Assembly: GCA_031308135.1 (NCBI GenBank)
Contig: JAHLJT010009436.1
Coordinates: 165,580,517-165,644,516 of the forward strand
Reading direction: 5' to 3'
Source of the DNA: Acheta domesticus
Taxonomy: Eukaryota > Arthropoda > Insecta > Orthoptera > Gryllidae
Length of the DNA stretch: 64,000 bases
Shown here: positions 25,108 to 37,278 of the stretch, piece by piece
How the letters are laid out: every line of letters begins with the position of its first letter
Numbering within the stretch: position 1 is the first letter of the stretch
The notes under the pieces: generated by a model
Seen by the model: the letters and a program-made list of their open reading frames with translations, nothing else
The model's database searches: none
Told to the model about the DNA's origin: nothing
Made by a program: the position numbers and the translations under genes

Positions 25108-28100
25108 TCTTCTACCTCCCTATCTCTCCCTCTCTTCCCTTTTCCTCCCAATCTTCTTCTCCATCTCCCTCGTACACACAACTCTTACGCCCATATTACA
25201 AGTATGTACATTTCATTCTTACATGACTTTGAGTAATATAATCTATTTTATTAGTAATTTGAAATGCACACAAAAAGTGAAAGAAAAATATGCAGCTTCT
25301 AGCCTTTTGAGGTGTGTTTGTAGTTTCGTGAGAGACCCAAGAACTCGGGAAAAGTACATAAACAGTGAAACTGTTTCAGTTTTGACTGAAAAATGCCAAT
25401 ATTTGATTGTGGCCTTCTACCTATTTTCATTCACGTAATTCTCATACTCAGTGCGACACATCTGATTTCATGCAAAAGTTGGGCTTTCAAGGAAGAGGCT
25501 GCCCTCCATACATTTACTTTTTACATATTGCTTTATGGAACAAAAACGTTTTTGATATTCTTGGTAAGTAAAAAATGTATACTGTTCAAAGTTACTGCTG
25601 TAGTCGTGAAGATTGTTTTTTGAAATGTTTAATTTATTGCTGTGTCATATGAGAGTATTTCATTTGCTCTTGAGCAGTGAGCGTGCGACATTTTGGAAAA
25701 CCATTTTCTGTGGTTTTCTGCGGCTTTATCTCAAAGAAATGTCAATGTATTCTGAGAGATAGTCACTGTGCTTTCGCAGTACTTTTCGCGATGTCGATCG
25801 GTCGAATGCTCCGTCCGCCCACATAAGCAGTTTCCTCTCTTCCTTATGCAGCCCCGCGGGAGCCATACGTCCTTCCCTCGTTCGCATTTCTGGAGTGCAC
25901 TCCGGATTTCGTGGGGGTCGTTGGCAGTGGACTGGCGAACGCAGCTTCTGCAACGCGCCTAATATGAAATATTGCGTTTTCGGAAAGCTTTAGTCTCCTC
26001 TTGTTACGACCAGCTTAAACTAATTAATTAGGAAGCGCGAATATTCAGAACTGGACATAGGGACATAGCCGCTTTGTTGCTACAACTTTTAACTTAAAGC
26101 GTTCGACACCGCAAGACCAGTTTGCGGGAAAACTGCAAAATTTGATGTTACAATTTTGTGAATACAAAGAACATGCGAACTATATTGAGAATCAAAATAA
26201 GCAATACATCGTTTAATTCTATAAATATATAAGAATGTTTTGCAATAATAACCTTGAGTCTGTGACTTCCGTTTGTCGCTATTTTGTTGTGTGAAATCAC
26301 ATATTTGCCACGCGGAAAAAGTATTACAGCGCCAAATCGCGTGAATGACTTAAGAACAACAAATGGAGGGTTCCCTAGATTTTTATCATTGTGATTTTTA
26401 CAAGAAGCAAGAAATTCAATGTGGTTGTTACTTTTGAGTCCTTTGATATCATTATAAATATATCTGAAAAATCAATTCATGAAACACTAGGAAAGCATTT
26501 TAATGTGTGGATAAATCAAGCTGTAATACTTTTTAAACATAAGGGAAAAGGTAATAATCAATATTTCTTTATTCGTTACTTATAAACGGCTTCAAAGAAG
26601 GCATGTAGTGAAAATAATACAGTCAATAACGAAAATTAAACTTGTTCAATTATCTAGCTGTCTTCTTTCATCTCATTTTCTATCAGAATAGGTTCGCGAC
26701 AGAAAATTGTTAGATGCTGAGAATTTAAAAACTAAAAAAATCAGTCATGTGTTTTGGAAGTTACAACGCAATTTCTTTCCTATCAAGTAAGACCTATTAC
26801 AATAGTAGATATGTCCACATTTTCAATGAATGTTATTTATTATGCGTCTGCGCTTGTATCAGTATCGCGCTACATACCACATCTTTCCTATGTCACAATG
26901 GGTTTGACTTGAATATCAATATGTCTCTACCATACTCTTTGCTTTCTCGAGAAAAAAGATTAACAAGTTCACCAAAAAGTGTTTGGGTTGGCAGCGACAT
27001 TTTGCAATTAAATTGCTTCAATTCTATCAAGTAAATCACCAAATTATGATTCAAATTTTGAATATAATTGGAAAAAATACTTTGATATTACATAATTAAG
27101 TATGTAAGTTTTTCAAGGTCTTTTAAAAATTTCCGGTTTGATTAAATTTTGCACGCTTTCCAGATTAATATAACATTTCCAACTAATGCCAGGTAAAATG
27201 CTACCACTCGTTTTTAGTTAAAAATGCGTTTTGCCTGTTAGTAAAATGAACTTAAAGCCGATGTAGCAGCACTCATACTCATTACATAACATTCTGATCT
27301 GATTCTGCGGAATATTTTGCTTTCACTGGCCACTTTGAAAGTTGAATGTCGCCTCTGCGGATGCCAAACAAACATCACATTTTCATTAAAGTAAACGCGG
27401 AATATTGTTATTCCTGGCTCGGTTTTTGATCACGTTCGATATGCTCGGTTCCTGGGCTATCATACGGCTCTCTGCCCCATAAATAGCAAATGAGCCCGCT
27501 GACCGCCACACTTAATTATGGAAGGGGGCCAGGATGAACACGATGGCAGCGATTCTGGTGGCAGCCTGCGAACTACGCTGCCCTAGTACACGCGGGTTGA
27601 CACGTAATGATCGAAGAGTGAAACTTCATTACATGATACCAAACCTCAAAAACGGTGAAAGGTAAATGCTCATTCAATGTTCAGTCATACGTGCTTCCGT
27701 ATTTATAATGTTGATTGAAGAGCATGGAAGGTAATTATACTAATTTTCAATGCATATCGCTTAAAGAAATAATTGTGAAATGTATGAAAAGTATGAACTC
27801 ACCTTTTATCTATTACGATAAACTTGAAAAAAATATTACAAAACTATAAATAATCTCACTTGGAACAAAATGAAATAACCAAATCAGAAATGCGATTTAG
27901 AAACAATACAACTGCGAACGCTGTAACTATTTGGTCGCTATTCTTAGAAATTGACGTAAAGATCCCCTGCAATAGATATGATAATTGTTAAACATTAAAA
28001 AATAATTATTCAATTTGAGAGGAAATTTGAAACCAACTTAAATATGATAGCCGCATAACTTCTGAACTACGATATCAAAATTTGCATTCCGAAGGTAACC

Positions 28101-29122
28101 TTTTCCGGGTTTATTTAATTATGCGAGTATCTTGAATTTATTTGAACGATCTGCACATTTATTCTTGTATCAGAATAATGCTTAAAACTTCTACGGCCTG
28201 TTCAGGTGTGAAAATGGTCACTTTTGTCATTAAACGTCTAGTAGAAAATTTCATATAACGGAGCTATATGTATTTATACATTTGCCATTTTCTTTTCATT
28301 GTTAGGCACCCCCCAAGAACAGATGTTCTTCAGGTACAAGATATATTATTGACTTCACCGGAACGTGACCTGCCGAACATCTGTGTATAAAATTTGCAAA
28401 AAAAAATCAACATGAAATGACGCATGTGTAACTCCGTTAAATGGAATTTCCCACTCAATGTTCATAGGCAAAACGTGATCATTTCCAGCTCCTCCGCATG
28501 CCGTACAACAGACATGCACAGCATTTTGCACTTTCACTGACCTCAAGAGCTGCGTGCGGGCAACTCGGGTGCAAATGAGAGAATCTATGAAGGGTGGGGA
28601 TGAGACCCAATCTAGGAGTGGGGACCTCCAATCAGAATGCGCAATTCGAAAGATAGCGCGTAAATTTAAAGAAGCAATCGGCAAGAACATGACGGTCATT
28701 TACAGTTCAAGTAATATTGTCTTTTGTATTATATTGCAAATGTTTGTTCTCGGTATATGACAGGACAAACTATGAAACTACAACGAATTATACATATTAG
28801 ATTTCGACACCAAGTATTATAATTGCTTGTAGGGCTTATAATGTAATTCGCTTTGCTACGATGTAATCACAAATTTAGTGTTGTGCTAAACACAAAATTT
28901 TGATACTGAATTGGTTTTGTTTGATGATGACAGCAATAAACTATTTTTATTAACTATGTTTAATTGAATACCACGGTTCTCTCAAAGAAAAAACATATTG
29001 TTCTTAAAAAAATCATGATTATTTTCTGTTCTAATTTCTGACAAGAGTGTAGAGTCGTTTACGAGATCGTATAAAAATATAAAGAACTTTGCATTCTATT
29101 TAAGCAATACCCATGATTATCT
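25108..29122 (-). other. KCNQ intron, no gene recognised
   Basis: A+T-rich unique DNA with moderately G+C-rich patches at 25.78-25.96 and 27.4-27.6 kb. Open frames are short and show no known domain. Confidence 0.6.
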
Positions 29123-29304
29123 TATGATTGTCCGTAACATATCGTGACAGAAGTTTGCTCGTTGATCTCTTTTATTCAGTTTCATAATGGGGAAAAATGG
29201 TCACAAATGTGCTATGATTGTCCGTAACATATCGTGACAGAAGTTTGCTCGTTGATCTCTTTTATTCAGTTTCATAATGGGGAAAAATGGTCACAAATGT
29301 GCTA
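29123..29304. repeat. perfect 90-bp tandem duplication
   Basis: The block beginning TATGATTGTCCGTAACATAT and ending CACAAATGTGC occurs at 29,123-29,212 and again at 29,213-29,302, and I find no mismatch. Identity implies a recent event, or a read-assembly duplication. Confidence 0.95.
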
Positions 29305-30124
29305 TTAAACATTACCCGTCTTGGAATTGTCACATATTCTATTTTTATGTCAATCTTGATGTGAGAGATTGCTCTCATGATTTTGTTCATTTTTCTATGA
29401 TTTGGAGATTATAACATTCCTGGTGAACAATCAATTATTAAATTGCAACTTTGTGTTAGATATAATATTTTTTCTTATATATAAGCATATATTTTAAAGC
29501 TATTGCTTTAAAATATTGCTTATGAGTCACAATGAGCATGCTATTTTCTTAAAAAAAAATTAGAAAATGAAAATACATAGTGGTGGATACAAAGGTGGTG
29601 TATACAGTAGTGCAGAACGTAAACAGTGAATTATGACCCTGGTAACTTGAAATACTAGACATTATCTATTTAAACAAATGGGAATTTAATTTTGAAGCAT
29701 GGATCATTATTAGACGCCCAGGCATTCAATCTACGCGCCGCGTCGTGCTACGTCAGACTTCTCCCCTCCCCGCAAAGCTTCCTACTCCCCACTACTTGCA
29801 CTTTCGGCACTGCCACGGGCAGACGATCGGTTCTCAAGTGCAGAATGCCCGCGGGAGCAGGCGTTGTGCAGGTCTGCCCTAGAAGATTGTAACATTTCTT
29901 CTGAGGCATCTGTACAACGTAGCAAGTGAGACCGTAGGCGTCTATTTATAGAAAAATTTCAGAAAAAATAAAGTAGTGATTTTTATCTATTAAGAAGAAT
30001 TCGTATTCTCTAAGCTGTTCGCGTCCTACGATCAGCTAGAAGATTGCAGCCATTTTTCCGAACTTCGAAGAGCGAAGCGAAAAGCGAGACAGAGGGTCGT
30101 GCGTCGTTGCGCAGAGTATGTGCG

Positions 30125-30165
30125 CGCTCATGACGTAGCCAATGGCAATAAGTAGCCAATAGCAG
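30125..30165 (+). promoter_or_regulatory. CRE half-site next to two CCAAT boxes
   Basis: TGACGTAGCCAAT (30,131-30,143) joins a CRE-like site directly to a CCAAT box, and AGCCAAT recurs 17 bases on (30,154-30,160). The surrounding 200 bp is relatively CpG-rich. Spaced CRE/NF-Y sites are typical of promoters, but no transcript start or gene is evident. Confidence 0.3.
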
Positions 30166-30636
30166 TGGCAGTGAGGTAGCCAGTAGCGAGCAGGCGTAAA
30201 CAGGGCGACTAATCTCAGAAACAGTGAATTTGGATTACGCAATTTGAAGAATATCGTTTCCGGCTACTTCCCACACTGATTTCGTTTTTCGAGGCTATCC
30301 AACCATTAAATGTTATTTACGGGAATTAAATGATACCGACGTTTCATCTTGAACTAGATTGCTACCGAATCGAAAGGTTCACGTTGGCTCCACTGTTAAT
30401 AATGGTCGATCAGCGTTTTCCGGCAATGCTGTGAAGCATGATGAGGCTGCAGCGAAGGCAGAGGCTTTTGTGATACGCATTGCATAGTCATGCAGGCGTC
30501 GCAACCACTGAGCCCGTGCACATTATAGCATCGATCAATCCAAGAAAACACGAGAAACAAAGCAACGTTGCACCCAAAGAATTCTGAAAGATTTCTCGAA
30601 TGTGTCGAATCTCTGCGCAACGCATGACGCAAGGCT

Positions 30637-30880
30637 GCGACGCGGCGAATCGCATCGCATCGCATCGCGTCGCATCGCGTCGCATCGCGTCGCATCGCGT
30701 CGCATCGCATCGCGTCTCATCGCGTCGCGTCGCATCGCGTCGCGTCGCATCGAGTCGCGTCGCATCGCGTCGCATCGCGTTTCATCGCGTCGCGTCGCAT
30801 CGCATCGCGTCGCGCATCGCATCGCATCGCGTCGCGTCGCGTCGCATCGCGTCGCATCGTGTCGCCTCGCATCGCGTCGA
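30637..30880. repeat. TCGCR pentamer array
   Basis: About 240 bp of near-pure TCGCA and TCGCG units in irregular alternation. Five is not a multiple of three, but the units lack stops in most frames, which creates long meaningless open frames. The array lies 90 bp inside the intron after the helix A exon and is extremely CpG-dense. Confidence 0.95.
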
Positions 30881-30970
30881 ACGCACGTGCAAGAGCGCGC
30901 TTGTGATGTAGTAACTAGTCATGGCACCACGGGGTTGACGAAGGGCGAGGCGAGCCGCGCGGGTACTTAC

Positions 30971-31155
30971 GAGGGGGGGCTGGGCAGCGGCACTTGGTGG
31001 ATCTTCCAGGTGGCCACGGACATGGAGTGCTCGTCGGCGGCGTAGCAGCGCCACAGGCTCTGGATGAGCGTGGCCGCGGGCTGGCGCCGCCGGATCATGT
31101 GCTTCTGGCGCTGCTGCTGTTGCACCTTCAGCGCGAACCCCGAGCCCAGGATGCC
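30971..31155 (-). CDS. KCNQ: KCNQ exon: end of S6 and helix A with IQ-like calmodulin site
   Basis: This 185-bp exon runs from acceptor gcgtgcttgcag to donor CCCTC/GTAAGT. It reads [40 protein letters not shown] and [21 protein letters not shown], ending with two bases (TC) of a Ser codon. The first part is the inner end of S6 and the PIP2-contacting KVQxxxRQKH segment. [10 protein letters not shown] is the IQ-like core of helix A that binds calmodulin in Kv7 channels, and TWK lies at its end. It can splice in frame to any of the three downstream exons recognised (15.8, 18.3 or 9.96 kb), all of which start in the same phase. A TCGCR pentamer array starts 90 bp beyond the donor. Confidence 0.98.
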
Positions 31156-31779
31156 CTGCAAGCACGCCGCAAACGGCAGTGGCGCATGCTGTGGGCTGCA
31201 GGGGCTACCGGTGGTAGCCCGAGAAAATTACGAGAACAAAAATATGTCCATATAAATCATATTAAAAATAATTATAGGTCATATTCTTTTCAGAGACACA
31301 TATTTTTCAAGATTTTGTATAGTCTGTTCTATTGAGGACTGTATTAAATCGGTCCGTCATCGGCGCATCAATCCTCTTAAGAGGTGGCAACGCAGAAGAA
31401 ACCACTGGCACCCACACAGTGTGCGTTTGTGGCATGATTCACTACCCTCTCCTACCGGTAAGATATGCGCCAGCCAAGGTGTCAGGTTGCCGATTTCCCG
31501 AGCGGTTTCTTCACACGCTCAGAGCAATTCGGAGGCAGTGGGCAATAAAGGGATAGAGTAAACTAGGAAAATCCCGTAGACGTTGTTCTGCCCTTCATCT
31601 CCCTCTTTCCCCTCCCATATCCGTTTCTCACTGTCTCTCCCTTCCTCCCTTACCTTGTCCCTATCAGTCTGTATCTGTATGTCTCTGTCTCTGATCTGTC
31701 TGCTGATCTCTGTCCCTCTCATTCACATTTACTTGCATATTCTGCACATCTCTGAGCAGGTGATGTAATATAGAGAAGC

Positions 31780-32110
31780 GTCCGGACCAGCAAAAATGTA
31801 ACAGAATGTTCAGGAAGAGTTCAATTTTAGTTTTTAAGGCCCTAGAACGCCTCGTTTAGGAGTTATTTAACGATATAGATTCAAACTGCTGCCGAGAGTG
31901 TTGCAGGTTGCATTTGACGTGAATATGTACTGGATATGTAGTGAAATATAGCGCCATGTAGAGGAGTTACAACAGAACTAACAACACAAACTTTCTCGAT
32001 GAAAAAACACGTAGAAGTGCCAACTTTCATGGAGATCGGTCCGACGGTGACGGAGTTTTGCTCTTACATGCATACCAACATCCAGCTTTTATATACATAG
32101 ATTAGATGTG
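31780..32110 (+). mobile_element. RTE-like LINE 3' tail (candidate)
   Basis: The segment tttcatggagatcggtccga, then ACGGAGTTTTGCTCTTACATGCATACCAACATCC-like sequence and finally tatatacatagattagat, has the look of the 3' end shared by many insect RTE-type LINEs and their SINEs. No coding part is preserved. The call rests on recalled resemblance only. Confidence 0.4.
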
Positions 32111-33144
32111 CGCTTTTGTGCAAGACATACATGTTAGGTGGTGAGTGTACATATACATAATATATTATATTAAACGTGTTTTAAATGTTAAAATTGCAAC
32201 ATATTAATTATGTGATAGTGTCACAGTTAACTATTGTCAATTTGGTAAGATACTTTAAAAAATGCCACAGCAAATATGTATACGATAAATATATGTATAT
32301 ATTGTAGCATTACCGAATATTTAATAATAAAATAAAATTTGATGTAAATTGTTTTTTTCACGTGACGAATACGCGGAAGCTTCATGGAGACGTGCAAGCC
32401 TCCTCCGATTCTTTCGCCTGCCTGGCTCCGCGCCGGCGAGATTAGTTGCGCCATCCTCTAGGGACCGCTCAGCCCCTTCGGCCGCGTCGCCCTTCCCCGC
32501 TTGCCGGACCGCCCCCCCCATTTAGTCACGGACAGCCGGGGATTCACCCAGGGTGTCGTGTTTGCGATCGCTTAAAATAAATTATTACCACCCCGCCCGC
32601 TTGCCAGCCGCTCGAAAGTGCACGTGCACTCCATCAACAAATTAGACAGAGAGCGCAAGTGAAAATTTTCCATCCAGTTTCTGAGGACCGCCGTCGATGA
32701 TTGGACGCTACTGCGTAGTGAGTGTCAGCCAATCTCAAATGAGATTACTCCTGTTTCTGGAAAATTCCAGGATCTTTAGTGAGTTTTGGTGGGGGGAAAC
32801 AGGGCAGCTGCTTTGTGCCACAGCCAGAAAGAAGGACTTGAATTTTGAATGTTGAAGAGTGCGGAGCTCCGTGTCAGGGGGGTCCGCGCACTTCAGGAAT
32901 TTTTCCCGAATCCGCTAAAATAAACGCCGAATTGGACAATTATTGTCAATTAGAGAATTTCTTCTGTTGGCAGCAGCGCCCAGAAGTAAATCGTTTTAAT
33001 TTCACTCATAGAATTGGGACTGAAGTGTTACCTCTGTTTTTGAGCCGTGCTTGGACGTGAAAAGTGACAGTGAAATTCTCGTTATTATAACAAACTCCAT
33101 CGAGACATTAAGCCGCTGTAATTTGGCGCAGTTTCATTCACGCG

Positions 33145-35194
33145 ACGACGCACGGTGGTCTGAACAGGGTCGAAACGCGCGCATAGGCACGAAAGTTTAA
33201 TTTTTGAAAAAGGATCTTTTCTTGATAAATATCAATTCTGTATACTTAAAATTGTTTGAAATCTCAAAAAAATAATTTGTATCAATGCTTACAGTCACAC
33301 GACCCCCTCAAAGCCAAGCCTTTCAGCCGGAGAAAAATTTAGCCACTCAAGTAGTGAAAATAACTTATCTTTCATTGTTTATAACTTTTTCCCTAATGAA
33401 CTTTTCAACTTCCAGGAATTGCATGCGCTTTTATATCCCCTTCTAAATATATTAAAGCCTTCGCAGTGTCAATTATTTTTATTTTTAAGTTAATTAAGCC
33501 CTACGTAATTAAGATGTGCGAAAACCTCTTATTCTTAAACTAAGAAAAATTTCACGGGCAATTACAAAAAAAACACCAAAAAACACATCACTGAAATTAA
33601 TATATGTTATTAAGTGAACATTATTGAACATTTTTCAGTTGAGATCAGCAGTCCCGGTCTGCCCCTCTCAACATTATAGCCGTTTAAAGTTTACGTTAAT
33701 GGTGCTTGGAAAGAGCATTATTACCTCCTGACATAATACCGAGAACGTTTACTTCTTGAAAATTTTTAATCTTCTCTACTTTCGGATTTCCATTAATTGC
33801 ATAATATTTTCAATTTCTTTTCAAAAATATTCCTTCTTTCAATTTTGCCAAATTTCATTGTTTTTCAATAAATTTAAACATATGAAACTGAGATCTGCAG
33901 AACTGTATCATGCAATAAGTGAAATTTGACGAGCAATAACATTAAAACCTCTGAAAACATCTCTTTGAAACAAAAGTATGTTATTTAGTAAACATTTTTA
34001 AATAGTATTTTGATGACAACAACCACCATGGCCAACTTTTTTCAAAATGGAATCTATTTAAACTTTATATGACGAGGTTGACCAAAGCGTGATTTTCATT
34101 AATTTAGTGATCTTCGACAGAAAATTACAGAAAAACAAATAAAAACACTTCAATGAAATTAATAACTATTATTAAATGGACATTTGTTAATGTTTTTTCG
34201 TTAACAACAGCCGCCTCGGCTGGACCTTTTTAAAATGGCGACCGTTTAAAGTTTACATGACAAGGTTTGAAAGAAAACGTCATTTTCGTTAAGTCAGTTT
34301 TGATGTGCAATTACACGAAAACACCCTAAAACATTTTCATGAAATTAATAAATGTTATTAAGTGGACATGTATTAATGTTTTTCCGTTAGCAACAGCCGC
34401 CTCGGCTGGCCTCTTTTAAAATGGCGACCGTTAGAAGTTTACTTGAGGTTTGAAATAAAGCGCCATTTCCAAAACTGATTTTGACGGACAAGTACACAAA
34501 AACATCTAAAAACATTTCTGTAAAATTAATAACTGTAATTAATTGGACATTTGTTGATGTTTTTTTGTTAATAACAATCGCCTCGGCCTGCCTCTTTTAA
34601 AATGGCGACCATTTAAAGTTTTCATGACGAGATTTGAAAGAAAGCGCCTTATCCAAAAGTAAGTGATTATTGACGAGCAATTACACACAAACAACTAAAC
34701 ACACTTCCACGAAATTAATAAATGTTAATAAGTGGACATTTGGTCATATGTTTTCATTAACAAGAGTCACCTTGGCCTGCCGTTTTGAAAACGGCGAAAG
34801 TTTATACTTTACATGGCGAGCATTGAAAAAAGTGCCATTTCAATTAAGTGATCATTGACGAGCAATTATAAAACAACATAGAAATACATCTCCGTGAAAT
34901 AAATATATAATATTAAGTGAACAATTGAAAAAAACATTTTCATCTCCCGGAATTGCCTCTCTTTGTGGAAGTGCAGTTAGCAGTCGAAGCGTCAGCGTTG
35001 GAGGCATGCCCGAGGTGGCATAATATATAAATAAATAAACAATATAAATTAAATGGAATGTTATTATTTCTCATCTAGAACATGTTTAGTTAGATTCATA
35101 CTTGAAAAACCGTTTTAAAATCACTATACAAAGAGTTATTTAACTTTACATTCTATGCGCGCGTTTCGACCCCGTTCAGACCACCGTGCGACGT
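33145..35194. mobile_element. 2.05-kb non-autonomous DNA element with 41-bp inverted ends and internal tandem array
   Basis: The left end (about 33,145-33,185) contains CACGGTGGTCTGAACAGGGT then CGAAACGCGCGCATAG. The right end (35,153-35,194) is its reverse complement, differing at about one base in the core (GGGT against GGGG-type change) and one near the tip. Between them lies an A+T-rich interior of about 186-bp tandem units. I see no transposase and no clear target duplication. Superfamily unknown; long TIRs with satellite-like cores are found in several non-autonomous families. Confidence 0.8.
33640..34960. repeat. about 186-bp tandem array inside the TIR element
   Basis: Landmarks such as CCTCGGCTGGCCTCTTTTAA, AAATGGCGACCGTTTAAAGT and GAAATTAATAAATGTTATTA recur near 33,650, 34,023, 34,214, 34,400, 34,581 and 34,768. 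Copies are diverged and a unit near 33,840 is hard to align. Conserved bits between copies are the ATGGCGACC block and the AAATTAATA block. Confidence 0.85.
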
Positions 35195-35784
35195 GACCCA
35201 GAACTTCGTCGCCGCCCGTCCCGGCAGCTATTCATGAGACGAACCTGAGCCCTCGCCTCCGACTCAACTGGCGAGTACCTGCGTGAAGAAAAGGAACTTG
35301 ATTCACGTCTCTCTGCCCAGCGCCTCGCGGGTCGTCATCCATGACGTTTCTTTCGAGCCAGCCTACGCCCGCAATTGGCCTTTTGGCGAGAAAATTTTTT
35401 CTTAATCAGAACATTAGATTGTCAAAATCAATAAAGTTTTCTCAATTGGTGTAATTTCAAAAGAACGGTTCGTGGCCGCGCCTTGGCCAGAGAACCAGCG
35501 GAAAGTTTGTTAAACCATTAGATTTAAGAGTCACTGTAATTCATACTTTGGGGGACAAGAGCTCGTGAGTGAGGTCTCTTCTCGAGAAAATTTACATGTT
35601 TTTCTCTAACTTTGAAATTAAATTCTATTTTTTTATCAGACCTCAACTAACTTCTTTTTATTTCATTCTTACGCAACTTCACGTCCACCATCCATCATCT
35701 ATTTCAGCCGAACCATCTGCTGTCTGAGCTAGCCTGGCAGGTAAGTCCGCCGCTCCCGGTGTTGCGGAGAGCGACTGGCGTTGC

Positions 35785-35788
35785 AATA

Positions 35789-35868
<80 letters not shown>
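35785..35868. repeat. compound TG then TA microsatellite
   Basis: A (TG)n run from about 35,789 passes into (TA)n with a few TG interruptions up to 35,868. It is a simple repeat and the open frame across it has no meaning. Confidence 0.97.
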
Positions 35869-35869
<1 letters not shown>

Positions 35870-36454
35870 GATGTGACAAATTTTTAGTCAACGGTAGCCC
35901 AGGGTATGAAAGCAGTATACGCCACTCTCAAACAGGCGGGTGAGTTACTCCGGTGCACCGATTTTGGCTCGTGCTGCGCTGCACCAGTTTGCTTCATGTG
36001 ACCAGAGCACGGGCACTTCGTTTAAATAGCGAAACTAGACGCTCGCCGTCATGTTGCATGGAGAGCGAGATGTGATGAGAAACATTTCGAAAGTGGTACA
36101 AAATGGCAATTTTCAGTAGTGATCAACCAAAAATAACACGATGGTGTACAAGCTGGAATATTTTAAAGAAGTGCATCATATATCTGTTTCAATGAATTGT
36201 TACAAGATGATATTTTGATATCTGGCAGAATTTAAACTTCCCGCCAATATTGTGACGCAAACTGGTGTCTGAAGCTCATTGGCTGAAGTCGGTTACGATG
36301 CGCAAGAGCCCCCACCCCATCCTACAAGCACCGCGCGCGCTAGCGCTCCGCGTCAGCGACAGGTTAAGGGCCCAGGAGGCATCAAGTGAGCTCTGGCACA
36401 AAACCAAATTTTCGCGCGTCAACTAAGGTCCTTAGTCCTGCAAGTGTAGTGCAT

Positions 36455-36905
36455 GTCGTTTCCTCGGGAGGTGGCGGTGATCTCCCGCTGGGTGGCGGGA
36501 TCCGGCGTGGACCTACCGGCGGCTAGTGGGGGTTTCCTCTAGCAGGTATCTCCCACCAGCGGGGCACCGCCCCAGCCGAAGCAAGCTCTAAGCTTCCAAT
36601 TGGTCTCCCGGTATGTGTGGTAGTGCAGTGCATATTAGTGTAAGTGTATGTGTGTAAGGGGAGAGGAAAGGACAAAGAAGAGGAAGGAAAAATCACGCGC
36701 AGCGCGTGGCCTGTTTGTTAGCGCACTGCTCCGGCATTCGCCTGGTGGTGATCGGAGAAACCACGGAAAAATACCAATCAGAGCAGCCGGCCGCTAGAAT
36801 TCTCCTCCAGCGACTGAATTCGACCTAGCTGGCGAGCATGTGTCGAAAATCCTGTAACCGTCGGAACTCGCACCTAGGACCTCCCGGTCAGACACACTGC
36901 ATCAT
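36455..36905. mobile_element. dispersed SINE-like repeat, copy 1
   Basis: It matches 50,470-50,915 along its whole length in the same orientation. Landmarks are GAGGTGGCGGTG, CAGGTATCTC, CAAGCTCTAAGC, a purine-rich AAGGACAAAGAAGAGGAAGG middle, AACCACGGAAAAATACC, and CTCCTCCAGCGACTGAATTC. Read on the minus strand, its end CCGGGAGGTCCTAGGTGCGA then GTTCC resembles the T-arm half of a tRNA, so the head is probably tRNA-related. No coding capacity. Confidence 0.7.
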
Positions 36906-37278
36906 ATTGAAATAAAAATTTACTCGGTTTATTGCCCTTCTCCCCATTTACCGTCGACGCACAAGAAATGCGACACGTGTCACAGATAGTTTTATGTAAA
37001 GTGAAGAAATGCTACGATAATACTGCATTTTAATCAGGAAAAATGTCATAAAGGTAGTGCATATGAGAGCCGACGTGTAAAGTAAAACACTGCGCCTGAC
37101 GCACGGTCCACACAAACTAAAATCGTTCTCCCAGGAACAGAACAATTTTTTCAAATGTGTCACTTTTCTTGTGCATAGTATACAGTTTAAAACGCACGAA
37201 TTATAACAAATTTATAAGGATCTTCATTGTGCCTGACAGCTTGAACGTCGATAATGGCAACGATGCCGCCTTACACTT

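Noticed and set aside
25076..25438. 120-residue plus frame
   Set aside because: It begins in a dispersed repeat and pyrimidine-rich DNA; no domain or splice support.
30600..31045. R-I-A-S-H-R-V repeat frames
   Set aside because: They are produced by the TCGCR array; the part beyond 30,970 is antisense to the helix A exon.
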